Shown: positions 18,671 through 28,136, counted from the stretch's first letter. The stretch: 64,000 nt of DNA from an uncultured Desulfuromonadales bacterium (GCA_903868145.1 CAIPTY010000068.1:62001-126000); one strand, 5' to 3'. The notes: generated by a model not told the origin, from the sequence alone. Translations and numbers: made by a program.

Positions 18671-21202
18671 ATGTATCACCGCATCATTGCATGGTTTCAT
18701 CAGGCTTCCTGTCGGCATCTGGAGTGGATTTTCAGGATCACCACCACCAGACCGCGGTTTGTCCTGTCGATCTTTTTTCTGGTGGTGGCCCTTTCGGCCC
18801 TTTCAATTACAACCCTTCGTTTCGACACTAATATTTTCAACCTCTTTCCCTCCCGTCAACCCGCCTTGAAACTGCTGTTGGACTCGCTGGAATGGTCCGG
18901 CAGTTCCGGTGAGGCATATTTCCTTCTGGAGGGTGATAAACAGCTCCTGCCGAGGGAAGCGGGTACATTTGCCGAGCGCTTGCGACTGACGCAGATTGAT
19001 GGCCGACCCGCTTTCAAACGTATCACCTGGCAGGTGTATGATGAGAAACAGGCCGGTTCATTTACCGAACTGGTTGCCTATTCAGTTGCCCATGCCCAGT
19101 TGTTTATTCTGCCTGGCGACGTGCCCGGCCTACTCCAACGCTTCAAACCTGCCGATATGAACATCGCGCTTCAGCGACTGCAGGCCGGTCTGGCCGGCCA
19201 GTTTGCCGGATCTGCCACCGGACTGGCAACGGCTGATCCCCTTTCTCTGCGCGACCTTATCCTGCCGCGTTTCAAAGCCGGCAGTCAGGCTCTGGATCTT
19301 GATCCAGCATCTCCCTATTTCATATCGCGAGACGGAACGCTGCTGATCATGATCGCCGAGCCGTCACGTCCCGTCCAGGACATGGTTTTTGCGCGCAAGC
19401 TGGTGGCCGCCATCAATGAGGCGCGGCGCACCGCGACGGTTTCAATTACCTGCACCGGCGCACATATCAGTGCAGTTCTGGACGAGCAGGCCATGAAATC
19501 CAATATTCAGATCAGCATCATTTCATCGGTGCTTGTGGTGCTCGCTATCTTCTACACGGCCTACCGCCGCATTCTTCCGACACTGCTTATCCCGCTGATA
19601 CTTATATGCGGCGTCGTTCTGGCGCTGGGAACGGCGGGATTATTCCTGCATTCCATCCACATCATTTCCTTTGCCTTCACCGCCCTTATTACGGGTATCG
19701 GCACGGACTATTCCATCCATCTCTATGACCGATTCCACTCGGAGCGGGCTGCAGGCAGGGAGACAGAGGAGGCGCTCCGTCTGGCCCTGCTCAACACCGG
19801 CCATGGCGTCTTTACAGCCGCCGTCACCACCGCCCTTCCATTTCTGGCCCTGTGCATATCGGATGTGCGCGCCCTGTCGGAACTGGGGCTGCTGGTGGGG
19901 CTGGGGGTGGTGTTCTCGCTGTATGCCTCGCTGTTATTCCTTCCGCCGCTCCTGATATTCATGGATCGGCGTTTTCCGATCCAATACCGGCCGATTCCGG
20001 GTCTGGGATTACACGGCCTATGGCGCGTCGCACGGAACTGTCCGGCAACGGTTGTTGCCGTAACGCTCCTGGTTGTATGCGGTCTTGGCTGGAGCGCTAC
20101 TCATGTGAGGTTTGACGGGGAGCTGAAAAATCTCCAGCCCCGCCATTCCGAGGCCTTTATTGCCCAGGAACGCATCGAGCGACACCTGAGTCTGGCGCCG
20201 CACCATCTTTTAGTGGCACTGGAGGGCCCTGATCTGGCAGATGTACTGGCCCGGGCCGAAAAGGTCGGTTCACTCGCGGATAAGCTCCAGCAACAGGGGG
20301 AAATAACGGCGTGGTCGTCTCTGGGGCGTATTATCAACAGCCGCTCAACCCAGGCCGAGGTACTGAATCTCATCAAGCAGGGTTTCGGGGGGGAGCGGCC
20401 CGATGCGGCTCTGCGCCTGCAGCTGGAGCAGCAGGGTTTCAGCAGTGAAGGTTTCAGTTCGTTTCTGACAGCCGCCGGAAATCTGGTGCAGGCGATGCCG
20501 GTAGCCACAGGTGAGGCCATCGAAAAGCTGTCCACATCTCCGTTGCGCGGGATCGTAGACCGTCATCTTGCCAGGGATGCCGCTGGTTACCACGCCCTGG
20601 TGTACCTGCATTACCGTGGCGATGCGTTTCACCAGGATACCTTCCTGCGTAATCTGCAATTGATTGATCCGGCCGCCCGCACTTCCAGTGTCGATCTGGT
20701 AAGCAGGCAGTTGAGCTCAGCGGTTCAAAAGAGTTTTATCCAGGCGTTTCTGCTGGGCGGCGGGTTGGTGTTGTTCCTGCTGCTGGTACATTTTCTCAAC
20801 ACACCCACCGGTATCGTGTATTCACTGTTCCCGGTGCTGGCCGGATCGGTCTGCATGCTGGGCACCATGGCGCTGACCGGAATGCGGCTCAATTTCATGA
20901 ACTCCATGGTGCTGGTGACTATTCTGGGTATGGGAAGCGATTTCGGGCTGTATATACGTTTTCGTGTCAATGCCGAAACGGCGGAGGAGCGGGAGGCCCA
21001 GTTCGTGCAGATCAGCCGGTCGGTGCTGCTGTCCGCCATGACCACCATCGTCGGATTCGGATCGCTGGCGTTTACGGATTACGGCGCCATGTCCTCGGTA
21101 GGCTGGGCCACCAATCTTGGGGTCGGATTTACCACTATCTTTTGCCTGCTGACAATACCTGCGGTCATGACGTTGTGGCGCGCCAGGAGATGCAGGGCTT
21201 GA
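18671..21202 (+). CDS. MMPL/RND-family lipid exporter
   Basis: Inner-membrane transporter of 843 residues with the duplicated RND layout: one membrane helix, a large periplasmic loop (about 55-275), five or six helices (about 280-440), a second loop (about 465-670) and a closing helix bundle (about 680-840). The transport motif near GIGTDYSIHLYDRF in the first half recurs as GMGSDFGLYIRFR in the second, each with an aspartate in the helix. It resembles the predicted exporters of aryl-polyene and hopanoid loci. It is the last gene of the operon; the convergent gene ends one base later. Confidence 0.9.
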   Translation: MYHRIIAWFHQASCRHLEWIFRITTTRPRFVLSIFFLVVALSALSITTLRFDTNIFNLFPSRQPALKLLLDSLEWSGSSGEAYFLLEGDKQLLPREAGTFAERLRLTQIDGRPAFKRITWQVYDEKQAGSFTELVAYSVAHAQLFILPGDVPGLLQRFKPADMNIALQRLQAGLAGQFAGSATGLATADPLSLRDLILPRFKAGSQALDLDPASPYFISRDGTLLIMIAEPSRPVQDMVFARKLVAAINEARRTATVSITCTGAHISAVLDEQAMKSNIQISIISSVLVVLAIFYTAYRRILPTLLIPLILICGVVLALGTAGLFLHSIHIISFAFTALITGIGTDYSIHLYDRFHSERAAGRETEEALRLALLNTGHGVFTAAVTTALPFLALCISDVRALSELGLLVGLGVVFSLYASLLFLPPLLIFMDRRFPIQYRPIPGLGLHGLWRVARNCPATVVAVTLLVVCGLGWSATHVRFDGELKNLQPRHSEAFIAQERIERHLSLAPHHLLVALEGPDLADVLARAEKVGSLADKLQQQGEITAWSSLGRIINSRSTQAEVLNLIKQGFGGERPDAALRLQLEQQGFSSEGFSSFLTAAGNLVQAMPVATGEAIEKLSTSPLRGIVDRHLARDAAGYHALVYLHYRGDAFHQDTFLRNLQLIDPAARTSSVDLVSRQLSSAVQKSFIQAFLLGGGLVLFLLLVHFLNTPTGIVYSLFPVLAGSVCMLGTMALTGMRLNFMNSMVLVTILGMGSDFGLYIRFRVNAETAEEREAQFVQISRSVLLSAMTTIVGFGSLAFTDYGAMSSVGWATNLGVGFTTIFCLLTIPAVMTLWRARRCRA

Positions 21203-21203
21203 A

Positions 21204-22625
21204 TCACCACTTCTGCTTCAACTGAAAGGCCAGTATTTCGGGTAGGTGACTCAGGAAGGTGTAGATGCTGTGGGGGGATTTCCAGAGCATTTTGGCATAC
21301 CCGATATTGATGTGACTGCGGTGGTAGAAGCGGCGGATGAACTCGTCATAGAGGTCATCGATCTGTTGCCTGGTCATCCCTCTGGGTACGAAAACGGTGT
21401 TGATGCAGTTCATCAGCTCCCAGTTTTCATCAAACTCTCCGAACTCCCGGATGGTCTTGTAGACCGGTGCGCCGGGAAATGGTGTGAATTTGGTGACGTT
21501 GATCTCATCCAGAGGCAGTGACAGGGCGTAGTCTATGGTGCGGCGGATGGCAGCTTCATCCTCGCCCGGCAGACCGACCATGAAGAGCCCCTTGACCCGC
21601 ATTCCCGCCTTTCTGACCATCAGCAGCTTCTGGCCAACCTCGTCCAATCCATAGAACTTGCGGTGTTTTTTCAGAATCTCCGGGTCGCCGGATTCAATGC
21701 CGAAATTGACTTGCCAGCAGCCAGACTGCTTGAGCAGGGCCAGCAATTCTGCATCCACATGCTCCAGGCGGGCTATGCAGTTGTAGCTGACTGTGATCCG
21801 CTTTTTCTCCTTGAGTGCGCAGAATTCGGCCACTCGTTTGCGGTCGAAGGTGAACAGATCGTCATAGAAAAAGACGTGCCGGATGCCGTAATTCCTGTTC
21901 AGCATTGCAACATGCTCCAGGATGTACTCGGGTGAATTGAAGCGGAAGCCGCGTGAGAAAACCGAACGGTCGCAGTAGGAGCAGGAATAGGGGCAGCCGC
22001 GACTGGAGATAATGCTGGTGTTGGGAGATTTGGGATAGCTGAAAAGCGGCAGCTTGTAGCGCTTCGGGAAGTTCGGCAGCAGGTGGTAGGCGGGAAAGGG
22101 GAGTGTGTCCAGATTCTGGATCAGCTCCCGGAATCCCGAGTTGGCGCCTTTGCCGTCCGGTCCGCGATAGGCCACGCCCGGAATTTTCTCCACCCCTGTG
22201 AAACCAGACTGGATCAGCTCCAGCATGGTGTTTTCCCCTTCACCGATCACCAGATAATCAAGCGCCGGATAGGAGTCCAGGAGCGTTTCACCGATGGTGC
22301 AGGCATGGGCCCCCCCCAGCACGGTGACGATCTCAGGGGCCTTCTGCTTGAGCAGGGTGGCAATGCGGTCTGTTTCGGGGAAAGATGAGGTTGTGCATGA
22401 AAAACAGACAGCATAACAGCCAGATGCAATAATTTTCTCAACCATTGCTTCATGTGTTTGCTGCGCTGCGTACCCGTCGATGATCTCGACATCGATGCCA
22501 TTTTTTTCAAGCCAGGCGGCGATGCCCAGAATACCGAGCGGCGGCATCAGGTTGAAGACAGTGGTGATGTCGTTATGCCCTTTAAGCCAGTTGCTGCCGT
22601 GTGGATGAAGGAATAGAACCTTCAC
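21204..22625 (-). CDS. B12-binding-domain radical SAM protein
   Basis: Radical enzyme of 473 residues: an N-terminal cobalamin-binding Rossmann-like domain (about 1-150, with VTVLGGAHACTIGE and LVIGEGENTM) and a radical SAM barrel with the iron-sulphur cysteines 211, 215 and 218 (RGCPYSCSYC), plus a C-terminal extension. Such enzymes methylate unactivated carbons or make rings in lipids and natural products. It is transcribed towards the polyene-type operon and ends one base from it. Substrate unknown; the three proteins of this type in the window all lie next to lipid-assembly genes. Confidence 0.88.
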   Translation of the reverse strand: MKVLFLHPHGSNWLKGHNDITTVFNLMPPLGILGIAAWLEKNGIDVEIIDGYAAQQTHEAMVEKIIASGCYAVCFSCTTSSFPETDRIATLLKQKAPEIVTVLGGAHACTIGETLLDSYPALDYLVIGEGENTMLELIQSGFTGVEKIPGVAYRGPDGKGANSGFRELIQNLDTLPFPAYHLLPNFPKRYKLPLFSYPKSPNTSIISSRGCPYSCSYCDRSVFSRGFRFNSPEYILEHVAMLNRNYGIRHVFFYDDLFTFDRKRVAEFCALKEKKRITVSYNCIARLEHVDAELLALLKQSGCWQVNFGIESGDPEILKKHRKFYGLDEVGQKLLMVRKAGMRVKGLFMVGLPGEDEAAIRRTIDYALSLPLDEINVTKFTPFPGAPVYKTIREFGEFDENWELMNCINTVFVPRGMTRQQIDDLYDEFIRRFYHRSHINIGYAKMLWKSPHSIYTFLSHLPEILAFQLKQKW

Positions 22626-22683
22626 GAGACCGCCTCCCGATGTACGTCAATTCTCTTTTCGTCACGACACCTCACGCAGTGCC

Positions 22684-23961
22684 TCATCGTCGGCCACGAG
22701 CCATTTTGACGCTTTCCGGCTCGGCTCTCAGCATGCGCATGAAGAGCGGTCCGGCCAGGGCACCCAGACCAAGCGTGATGAAAGCAATCCCCCACTCACC
22801 CTTAACTCCGGGCCACGGCTGCCAACCTTTGAATGAGTCCAGTGCCCAGCCAAAAACGGTGGGTGATACCATGCCCATGGAATAGCCGATCAGTGACTGC
22901 AGCCCCATGGCAGCGCCCAGATAGCCGGGCGCCACCAGTTCGGTCAAACCGGTTGAAAAGACGGGGGATTCGGCAACAATCAGGTATCCGTAGACCAGCC
23001 CGACTGCCAGTGTTAGCCAGATGTTGGTATTGATCAGCCAGCCGAAAGCGAACGAGAACAGCGCGCTGGCAAACATCACCAGCGAGACGGTTGCGGTGCG
23101 GCCGCAGCGGTCCGAGATGGTGCCGGTGATGGCGGTGGAAAAGGCGCCGATGCCGACCATGACTGCGGCAATGCTGGAAGCGAAGCCGGTGGCACGTGTG
23201 CTTTCAACGCCCCATCCAAGCAGTGCCGATGTGAGAAACGGGGCCAGCCAGCTGCGCATGCCGTACATCTCCCACATATGGGCGCCGTAGCCTAATATCA
23301 TCAGCAGTGCCGGTCGGTTGCGCAGAACTTCGCCGCTGAATCCTTCCTCGGTCCGCAATTGAGGTGCCTGTTTATAACCGCGAAAAACCCAGAAAGAGAG
23401 AATTGCCCCGGCACAGACGCTGATAGAGCAGCAGATGAATGCGTATCGCCACCCGGCCAGACCGGTCAGCCACCCGGTGATGGCCAGAGAAAGGGATGCT
23501 CCCATGACAAGCGATCCAACGTAGATGCCGATGGCTCTGCCCCGGCTGGAAGGATCAAAGCGCTCCGCCACCAGTTTGAGTCCCGGCATATAGGTACCGC
23601 CCATGCCGATGCCGGTCAGGGCCCGCAGGATCATGCCGCTGGTAAAGTCGTGGGCGTAGAGTGCAAACAGGAGATTTGCCGCAGCTGACCAGAATGCGGC
23701 GGTAATGAAGATCAGACGGATATTCACCCGGTCGGTCAACGCGCTGAGGATGACCCCTGATGCGATGTAGCCCAACTGGTAGACCGAGAAGATCATTCCG
23801 GCCTGGGTGTTGCTCATGCCCCATTCCTGGCGGAGAATCGGAAGGATGGCAGAGTAGTTGATGAACACCAGCATGATCAGGAGCTGGCAGATGCACAACA
23901 GCACAAGCCAGCGGATGTTATTGCTCCAAAAACGAGTACTGCTGTTCAGGGGATGGGTCAT
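22684..23961 (-). CDS. MFS transporter
   Basis: Major facilitator permease of 425 residues with twelve predicted membrane helices. It shows the loop 2-3 signature as SALTDRVNIR, a GxxMGGTYMPG stretch in helix 4, and a loop 8-9 counterpart GTISDRCGRT. The substrate cannot be told from sequence; the family includes sugar-phosphate, drug and dicarboxylate carriers. Its start overlaps the stop of rmlC by 4 nt, so it is the second gene of a two-gene transcript. Confidence 0.87.
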   Translation of the reverse strand: MTHPLNSSTRFWSNNIRWLVLLCICQLLIMLVFINYSAILPILRQEWGMSNTQAGMIFSVYQLGYIASGVILSALTDRVNIRLIFITAAFWSAAANLLFALYAHDFTSGMILRALTGIGMGGTYMPGLKLVAERFDPSSRGRAIGIYVGSLVMGASLSLAITGWLTGLAGWRYAFICCSISVCAGAILSFWVFRGYKQAPQLRTEEGFSGEVLRNRPALLMILGYGAHMWEMYGMRSWLAPFLTSALLGWGVESTRATGFASSIAAVMVGIGAFSTAITGTISDRCGRTATVSLVMFASALFSFAFGWLINTNIWLTLAVGLVYGYLIVAESPVFSTGLTELVAPGYLGAAMGLQSLIGYSMGMVSPTVFGWALDSFKGWQPWPGVKGEWGIAFITLGLGALAGPLFMRMLRAEPESVKMARGRR

Positions 23962-24503
23962 GGAAACAGGTCGGCGTCCGTGAATCGGCTGCCGACCTGA
24001 TCTTTTCCGGAAACGATCGGTTGCCCGGCGAGGGGCCAGGCGATGGCCAGGTCGGGATCATTCCATGCGATACAGCGCTCATGCTCAGGCGCCCAGTAGT
24101 CGGTTGTCAGATAGAGGAATTCGGCTGATTCCGAGGTGACGCAGAATCCATGGGCAAAGCCTGCCGGGATCCACATCTGCCGTTTGTTTTCGGCAGAGAG
24201 ATGGGTGCCGACCCACTGTCCCAGGGTTGGAGAGCTTTTCCTGATGTCAACTGCCACATCAAATACTTCGCCGGCTATGACCCGAACCAGCTTGCCCTGG
24301 GACTGTTGAATCTGGTAATGCAGACCCCGCAGGACATTGCCGGCGGAGCGGGAGTGGTTGTGCTGCACAAAGCCGACTTCAAGACCGGTAATCTCGCGCC
24401 AGGTACGATCATTGAAACTCTCGAAGAAGAAACCACGCTCGTCTCCGAACACTTTTGGCTCCAGAATAAGGATGTCTGGTATGGTGCTGGTGATGATTTT
24501 CAT
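23958..24503 (-). CDS. rfbC: dTDP-4-dehydrorhamnose 3,5-epimerase
   Basis: Epimerase (RmlC) of dTDP-L-rhamnose synthesis for surface polysaccharide. The 181-residue product is a cupin with the family motif HNHSRSAGNVLRGLHYQ (about 48-64, catalytic histidine near 62), VDIRKSSPTLGQW and the conserved IPAGFAHGF. GGGAGA lies upstream of the start on the minus strand. The other rml genes are not adjacent, which is unusual since rmlA-D are often clustered. Confidence 0.94.
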   Translation of the reverse strand: MKIITSTIPDILILEPKVFGDERGFFFESFNDRTWREITGLEVGFVQHNHSRSAGNVLRGLHYQIQQSQGKLVRVIAGEVFDVAVDIRKSSPTLGQWVGTHLSAENKRQMWIPAGFAHGFCVTSESAEFLYLTTDYWAPEHERCIAWNDPDLAIAWPLAGQPIVSGKDQVGSRFTDADLFP

Positions 24504-24563
24504 GCCCGTTAATTCTCCCTCTGCGCTTTCGTCTCGTTTGTTCTAACAAAAAGGAGATAGCGC

Positions 24564-24582
24564 CGCAACACCTAATGTTGCG
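24564..24582. promoter_or_regulatory. Perfect inverted repeat, possible operator between rfbC and the M16 peptidase
   Basis: CGCAACA, five bases, TGTTGCG. The symmetric element sits in the divergent gap and directly abuts a TATAAA box at 24583-24588 facing the peptidase gene. It has no T-run, so an operator is more likely than a terminator. Confidence 0.4.
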
Positions 24583-24637
24583 TATAAATTAAATGATGAG
24601 GCTGGAAAAAAGATAAAAATGAGGTATGATTGCAGGC

Positions 24638-25897
24638 ATGATAACTACAACGACACTGCCCAACGGCGTACGCGTCATAACACAACGCGTTGAACAGATG
24701 CACACCATTGCAATGGGGATCTGGGTTGCAAACGGCTCCCGCCACGAGTCAGGTGAAAATAACGGCGTCGCTCATTTTATCGAGCATCTGCTCTTCAAGG
24801 GCACCGCACGGCGCACGGCTCGGCAGATTTCCCTGGAAATGGATTCCATGGGGGGCATCCTTAACGCCTTCACCGGCCACGAGTATGTCTGTTACTACGC
24901 CAAGGTGCTGGCGCAGTTTCTGCCTCGCATGACCGATCTCCTGTCCGATATTTTTCTTTTTTCCACTTTTCCGGCAGATGAAATTGAGCGGGAACGCAAG
25001 GTGATTCTCCAAGAAATCAAGATGCGGGATGATTCGCCCGACGAGGCAATCCACGACCGTTTTCACCAGAACTTCTGGAACGCAAGTCCCCTTGGTCGCT
25101 CAATTCTCGGGACCGCGGAGACAATCGGAGGACTTGGCCGCGAAACCATCATGGATTACAAGCGATCCCGTTACCGCCCGGATGACATTATTATTTCCGC
25201 TGCGGGAAATGTGAATCATGACGAGCTGGTAGAACTGATTGCGGATGACTTTTCTGTCATCTCCTCAGAATGGAAACCGGATGGACTCTCCTTCAGACCT
25301 GAGGGGGGGCGTCGGATTCACCTGAATGAACGCGATCTGGAGCAGACGCTGATCTGCATGGGAACCCGTGCCTTGCAGCAGAACCATCCCGACCGGTATG
25401 CCATGCATCTTCTCACGACAATACTGGGAGGCGGCATGAGTTCCCGGCTGTTTCAGGAGGTGCGCGAGAAACGGGGGCTGGCGTATTCCGTTCATTCCTA
25501 CGTGATTTCCCACGCAGATTCCGGTGCCCTGGTCGTCTATGCCGGCACCGAGCAGAAGCACTGTCGAGAAGTGATCGACATTGCCCTGTCTGAAATGGTG
25601 CGTATCAAACAGGAACCGGTGTCACAGGCAGAACTGGATTCGGCGCGGGAACAGATCAAAGGGAAACTGCTGATGTCGCTGGAGAGCAGTGACAGCCTTA
25701 TGACCAGGCTGGCAAAGAATGTTATCTATCTCGGACGGCATCAACCGGTAGAACAGATTCTGGGTGATTTTGACGCGGTGACGAGAGAAGATCTTCTCGG
25801 CGTGGCCGGGCGGCTCTTTGACGGTGAGTGTCTGAAGCTTGAAATCATGGGGCGGACGGAGGAGTTGGGGCTGCAGGAAGAGAGCCTGAAGCTGTAG
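24638..25897 (+). CDS. M16 family zinc peptidase (processing-peptidase-like)
   Basis: Zinc endopeptidase of about 419 residues. The inverted zinc motif HFIEH lies in VAHFIEHLLFKGT (about 46-58), with the downstream glutamate in the EIERERKVILQEIKM stretch. The C-terminal half carries the inactive-domain features GGGMSSRLFQEVREKRGLAYSVHSY. Start at 24638 (MITTTTLPNGVRV) matches the usual family N terminus; the ATG at 24626 adds four residues and has GAGG too close. It reads divergently from rfbC. In Geobacter relatives this gene is often next to dut, as here. Confidence 0.92.
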   Translation: MITTTTLPNGVRVITQRVEQMHTIAMGIWVANGSRHESGENNGVAHFIEHLLFKGTARRTARQISLEMDSMGGILNAFTGHEYVCYYAKVLAQFLPRMTDLLSDIFLFSTFPADEIERERKVILQEIKMRDDSPDEAIHDRFHQNFWNASPLGRSILGTAETIGGLGRETIMDYKRSRYRPDDIIISAAGNVNHDELVELIADDFSVISSEWKPDGLSFRPEGGRRIHLNERDLEQTLICMGTRALQQNHPDRYAMHLLTTILGGGMSSRLFQEVREKRGLAYSVHSYVISHADSGALVVYAGTEQKHCREVIDIALSEMVRIKQEPVSQAELDSAREQIKGKLLMSLESSDSLMTRLAKNVIYLGRHQPVEQILGDFDAVTREDLLGVAGRLFDGECLKLEIMGRTEELGLQEESLKL

Positions 25898-25912
25898 CTT
25901 CAAAACAATCAG

Positions 25913-26377
25913 TCAGTTTCGTCCGGTATGACCGAAACCTCCCGCACCCCGGATGCTGTCTGATCTGAACTCGTCAACAACGGCCAGTGTTACCTGGGTA
26001 ACGGGAAGGAACATCATCTGGCAGATTCGTTCTCCAGGCTCGATGATGTATGTCCGGGAAGAGCGATTGTGAATGCCGATGCCGATTTCACCCTGGTAAT
26101 CCGAATCGATCACCCCTACGGTATTGGCCAGTACAATGCCATGCTTGATGCCAAGTCCGGAACGCGGCACCAGCAGCGCCACCAGTTCGGGATCGTGAAT
26201 GCTGATGGCCAGGCCGCTGGGTACCAGCACGGTTTCACCGGGCGGCACCTGCAGGGGTTCTGAGATGCAGGCGCGCAGATCCATGGCCGCTGAACCATTG
26301 GTGGCGTAGGAGGGTAGGGGGATGCCGGCACCCATCAGCGGGTTCATTATTTTGGTATCAATTTTATGAGTGTTCAT
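25913..26377 (-). CDS. dut: Deoxyuridine 5'-triphosphate nucleotidohydrolase
   Basis: Trimeric dUTPase that hydrolyses dUTP to dUMP and pyrophosphate, protecting DNA from uracil. The 154-residue product contains the five motifs: AAMDLRA, PRSGLGIKHGIVL, GVIDSDYQGEI, GERICQMMFLP and the C-terminal RGAGGFGHTG. An upstream in-frame start at 26515 is rejected because it would cover the divergent gene; ATG at 26377 has AGGAAT 7 nt away. The gene is convergent with the M16 peptidase. Confidence 0.96.
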   Translation of the reverse strand: MNTHKIDTKIMNPLMGAGIPLPSYATNGSAAMDLRACISEPLQVPPGETVLVPSGLAISIHDPELVALLVPRSGLGIKHGIVLANTVGVIDSDYQGEIGIGIHNRSSRTYIIEPGERICQMMFLPVTQVTLAVVDEFRSDSIRGAGGFGHTGRN

Positions 26378-26405
26378 GTAAATTCCTGTACTTAAATGTG
26401 ATAGC

Positions 26406-26425
26406 AGACTCGGGTTTCCGAGTCT
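26406..26425. promoter_or_regulatory. Perfect 8-bp inverted repeat between dut and the M29 aminopeptidase
   Basis: AGACTCGG, GTTT, CCGAGTCT. It lies in the 125-bp divergent gap, 29 nt upstream of dut and 77 nt upstream of the aminopeptidase start. No T-run follows on either strand, so it is either an operator or a leader hairpin. Confidence 0.35.
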
Positions 26426-26502
26426 ACCAGAGAACGGCGAAAAGGCAAAACCGATTTTATCTGCCCCCCCCGCCTGTTCAGTCTGACGAGAGGAAACTGA
26501 TC

Positions 26503-27606
26503 GTGAAAGACCCACGTGTAGCCCGTTTTGCAGAAATACTGGTTGATTACTCGACCCGTGTAAAAAAAGACGATGTCGTCCTGATAAACGCCGCCGGTTT
26601 TGAAGCGGCTCCGCTGGTCAAGGAACTGTATGCCCTCTGCCTGAAACGTGGAGCGAAATATGTGGAGTACAGTTTTTCCAACCCTGAAATTGATCGTCAG
26701 TTCTATAACCTTGCTTCTCGAAAGCAACTGGAGCATTTCCCCCAGCACAAACTCGATTTTTACAAGATGCTGACGGTGTATATCGGTATATCGGCCGGAG
26801 AGAATTCCATGGTCATGGCCAACGCCCGTCAACAGGCCATGGTGGCGTATCAGAAGCTCACCAAGCCCTTGATTGATCAGCGCGTCAAACATACCCGCTG
26901 GTTGGTGACACGCTATCCGACCCATGCTGCCGCCCAGGAAGCCAAGATGAGTCTGGAGGAGTACGAGGATTTTCTCTTCTCGGCCTGCTGCGTTGACTGG
27001 GAGAAAGAATCCAGGAAACAGGATAAGCTGAAAAAGCTTGTGGACACTACGAATACTGTCCGCATCGTCGCCCCGGATACCGACCTCTGTTTCAGCATCA
27101 AAGGCCTGCCGGGTGTCAAATGCGACGGTCGCTATAACATGCCCGACGGGGAGGTGTTTACTGCACCGGTCCGCGATTCGATTCAGGGTCATATCACCTA
27201 CAACTGCCCCAGCATCTATCAGGGGAAAGAGTATAACGGTGTCCGTTTCGAGTTTGCAGATGGTAAAATTGTCAAGGCCACTGCAGATGCCGGTATGTCG
27301 GCACCGCTTAACAAAATCCTCGATACAGATGAGGGTGCACGCTACATCGGAGAGTTTTCCCTGGGCATAAATGTCGGCATCCGGCAGCCGATGCGCAATA
27401 TTCTCTTTGATGAAAAGATTTTCGGTTCGATCCATTTGACACCGGGCCAGGCGTATGACGAATGTGATAACGGCAACCGATCGGCCGTACATTGGGATCT
27501 TGTCCGCATTCTGAGCGACGGAGAAATCTGGTTTGATGATCGACTGATCCAGAAAAACGGCAGGTTTGTCCATAAGGATTTGCTGGTTTTGAATCCTGAC
27601 GTGTAG
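26503..27606 (+). CDS. M29 family aminopeptidase
   Basis: Leucyl-aminopeptidase of the AmpS/PepS/aminopeptidase T family, cytosolic and dependent on two metal ions. The product is 367 residues, the normal length. Metal and catalytic features recognisable are DGRYNMPDGEVFTAP (about 210-224), the GVRFEFADGKIVKATAD stretch, an EFSLGIN segment and the C-terminal HWDLVRIL. GTG at 26503 is chosen because AGAGGA lies about 9 nt upstream and the upstream frame back to 26398 runs through the hairpin in the intergenic gap. The next gene is 8 nt downstream. Confidence 0.9.
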   Translation: MKDPRVARFAEILVDYSTRVKKDDVVLINAAGFEAAPLVKELYALCLKRGAKYVEYSFSNPEIDRQFYNLASRKQLEHFPQHKLDFYKMLTVYIGISAGENSMVMANARQQAMVAYQKLTKPLIDQRVKHTRWLVTRYPTHAAAQEAKMSLEEYEDFLFSACCVDWEKESRKQDKLKKLVDTTNTVRIVAPDTDLCFSIKGLPGVKCDGRYNMPDGEVFTAPVRDSIQGHITYNCPSIYQGKEYNGVRFEFADGKIVKATADAGMSAPLNKILDTDEGARYIGEFSLGINVGIRQPMRNILFDEKIFGSIHLTPGQAYDECDNGNRSAVHWDLVRILSDGEIWFDDRLIQKNGRFVHKDLLVLNPDV

Positions 27607-27613
27607 GCCCACC

Positions 27614-28117
27614 ATGAACGACAAACCGTACGATGACAGGGAGTTTGAGCAGGTTGACTTTGATTGTGTCGGTCCGGATGACGAACTGCGGGTCGATCAG
27701 CTCTGTCAATCCCTGCTTGAACGTTTTTACCGGCACCTGCAGATCAATGGACATACCCCGCAGCAGGCTTCTGATCTGGCGTACAGCGCTGATTTGTATC
27801 TGCGCGATTATGTGGTTGATTTTGCCCGTCAGGTCGTTGTGAGGCCCCAACCGGGTATTGTCAGGAAATTTGCGGCGGCCTGGTACATCACCCACACACT
27901 GGATCCGGAGTCCGCCGTCCTCGAGGCACATCTGAGAGGAGTTGCCGAACTCTACCGCTTTCTGCACGGCATGCATCTCATCTCCTCGGATGAATTGGCA
28001 TTCCTGCTGGAGGAAGCGTCTGATGTGGATTATTACCGTCGCAGGGTCGAGAGCTTTTGTGCGATCCAGACGGATGGTTACATTATCTGGGCGGCAGAGT
28101 GCCCGCTCAGTGACTGA
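27614..28117 (+). CDS. Conserved-looking hypothetical protein, helical, 167 aa
   Basis: I do not recognise this protein. It is acidic, predicted mostly helical, with no signal peptide or membrane segment. It contains YLRDYVVDFARQVVV and an LYRFLHGMHLISSDEL stretch; spacing suggests a small compact domain. It starts 7 nt after the aminopeptidase stop and ends 19 nt before the next hypothetical gene, so it belongs to a run of aminopeptidase, two unknowns and a DUF815-like ATPase. Codon use and coding potential look like the neighbours, supporting a real gene. Confidence 0.8.
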   Translation: MNDKPYDDREFEQVDFDCVGPDDELRVDQLCQSLLERFYRHLQINGHTPQQASDLAYSADLYLRDYVVDFARQVVVRPQPGIVRKFAAAWYITHTLDPESAVLEAHLRGVAELYRFLHGMHLISSDELAFLLEEASDVDYYRRRVESFCAIQTDGYIIWAAECPLSD

Positions 28118-28136
28118 TTCTCTTGTGGAGTCTGGA

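Noticed and set aside
13930-21202. A standard aryl-polyene cluster
   Set aside because: Order and content match in part, but no acyl-AMP ligase, ammonia lyase or acyl carrier lies here, and B12 radical SAM genes are atypical, so I call it only aryl-polyene-like.
26392-27624. 410-residue open frame on the minus strand
   Set aside because: Antisense shadow of the M29 aminopeptidase; it would also overlap the divergent promoter region.
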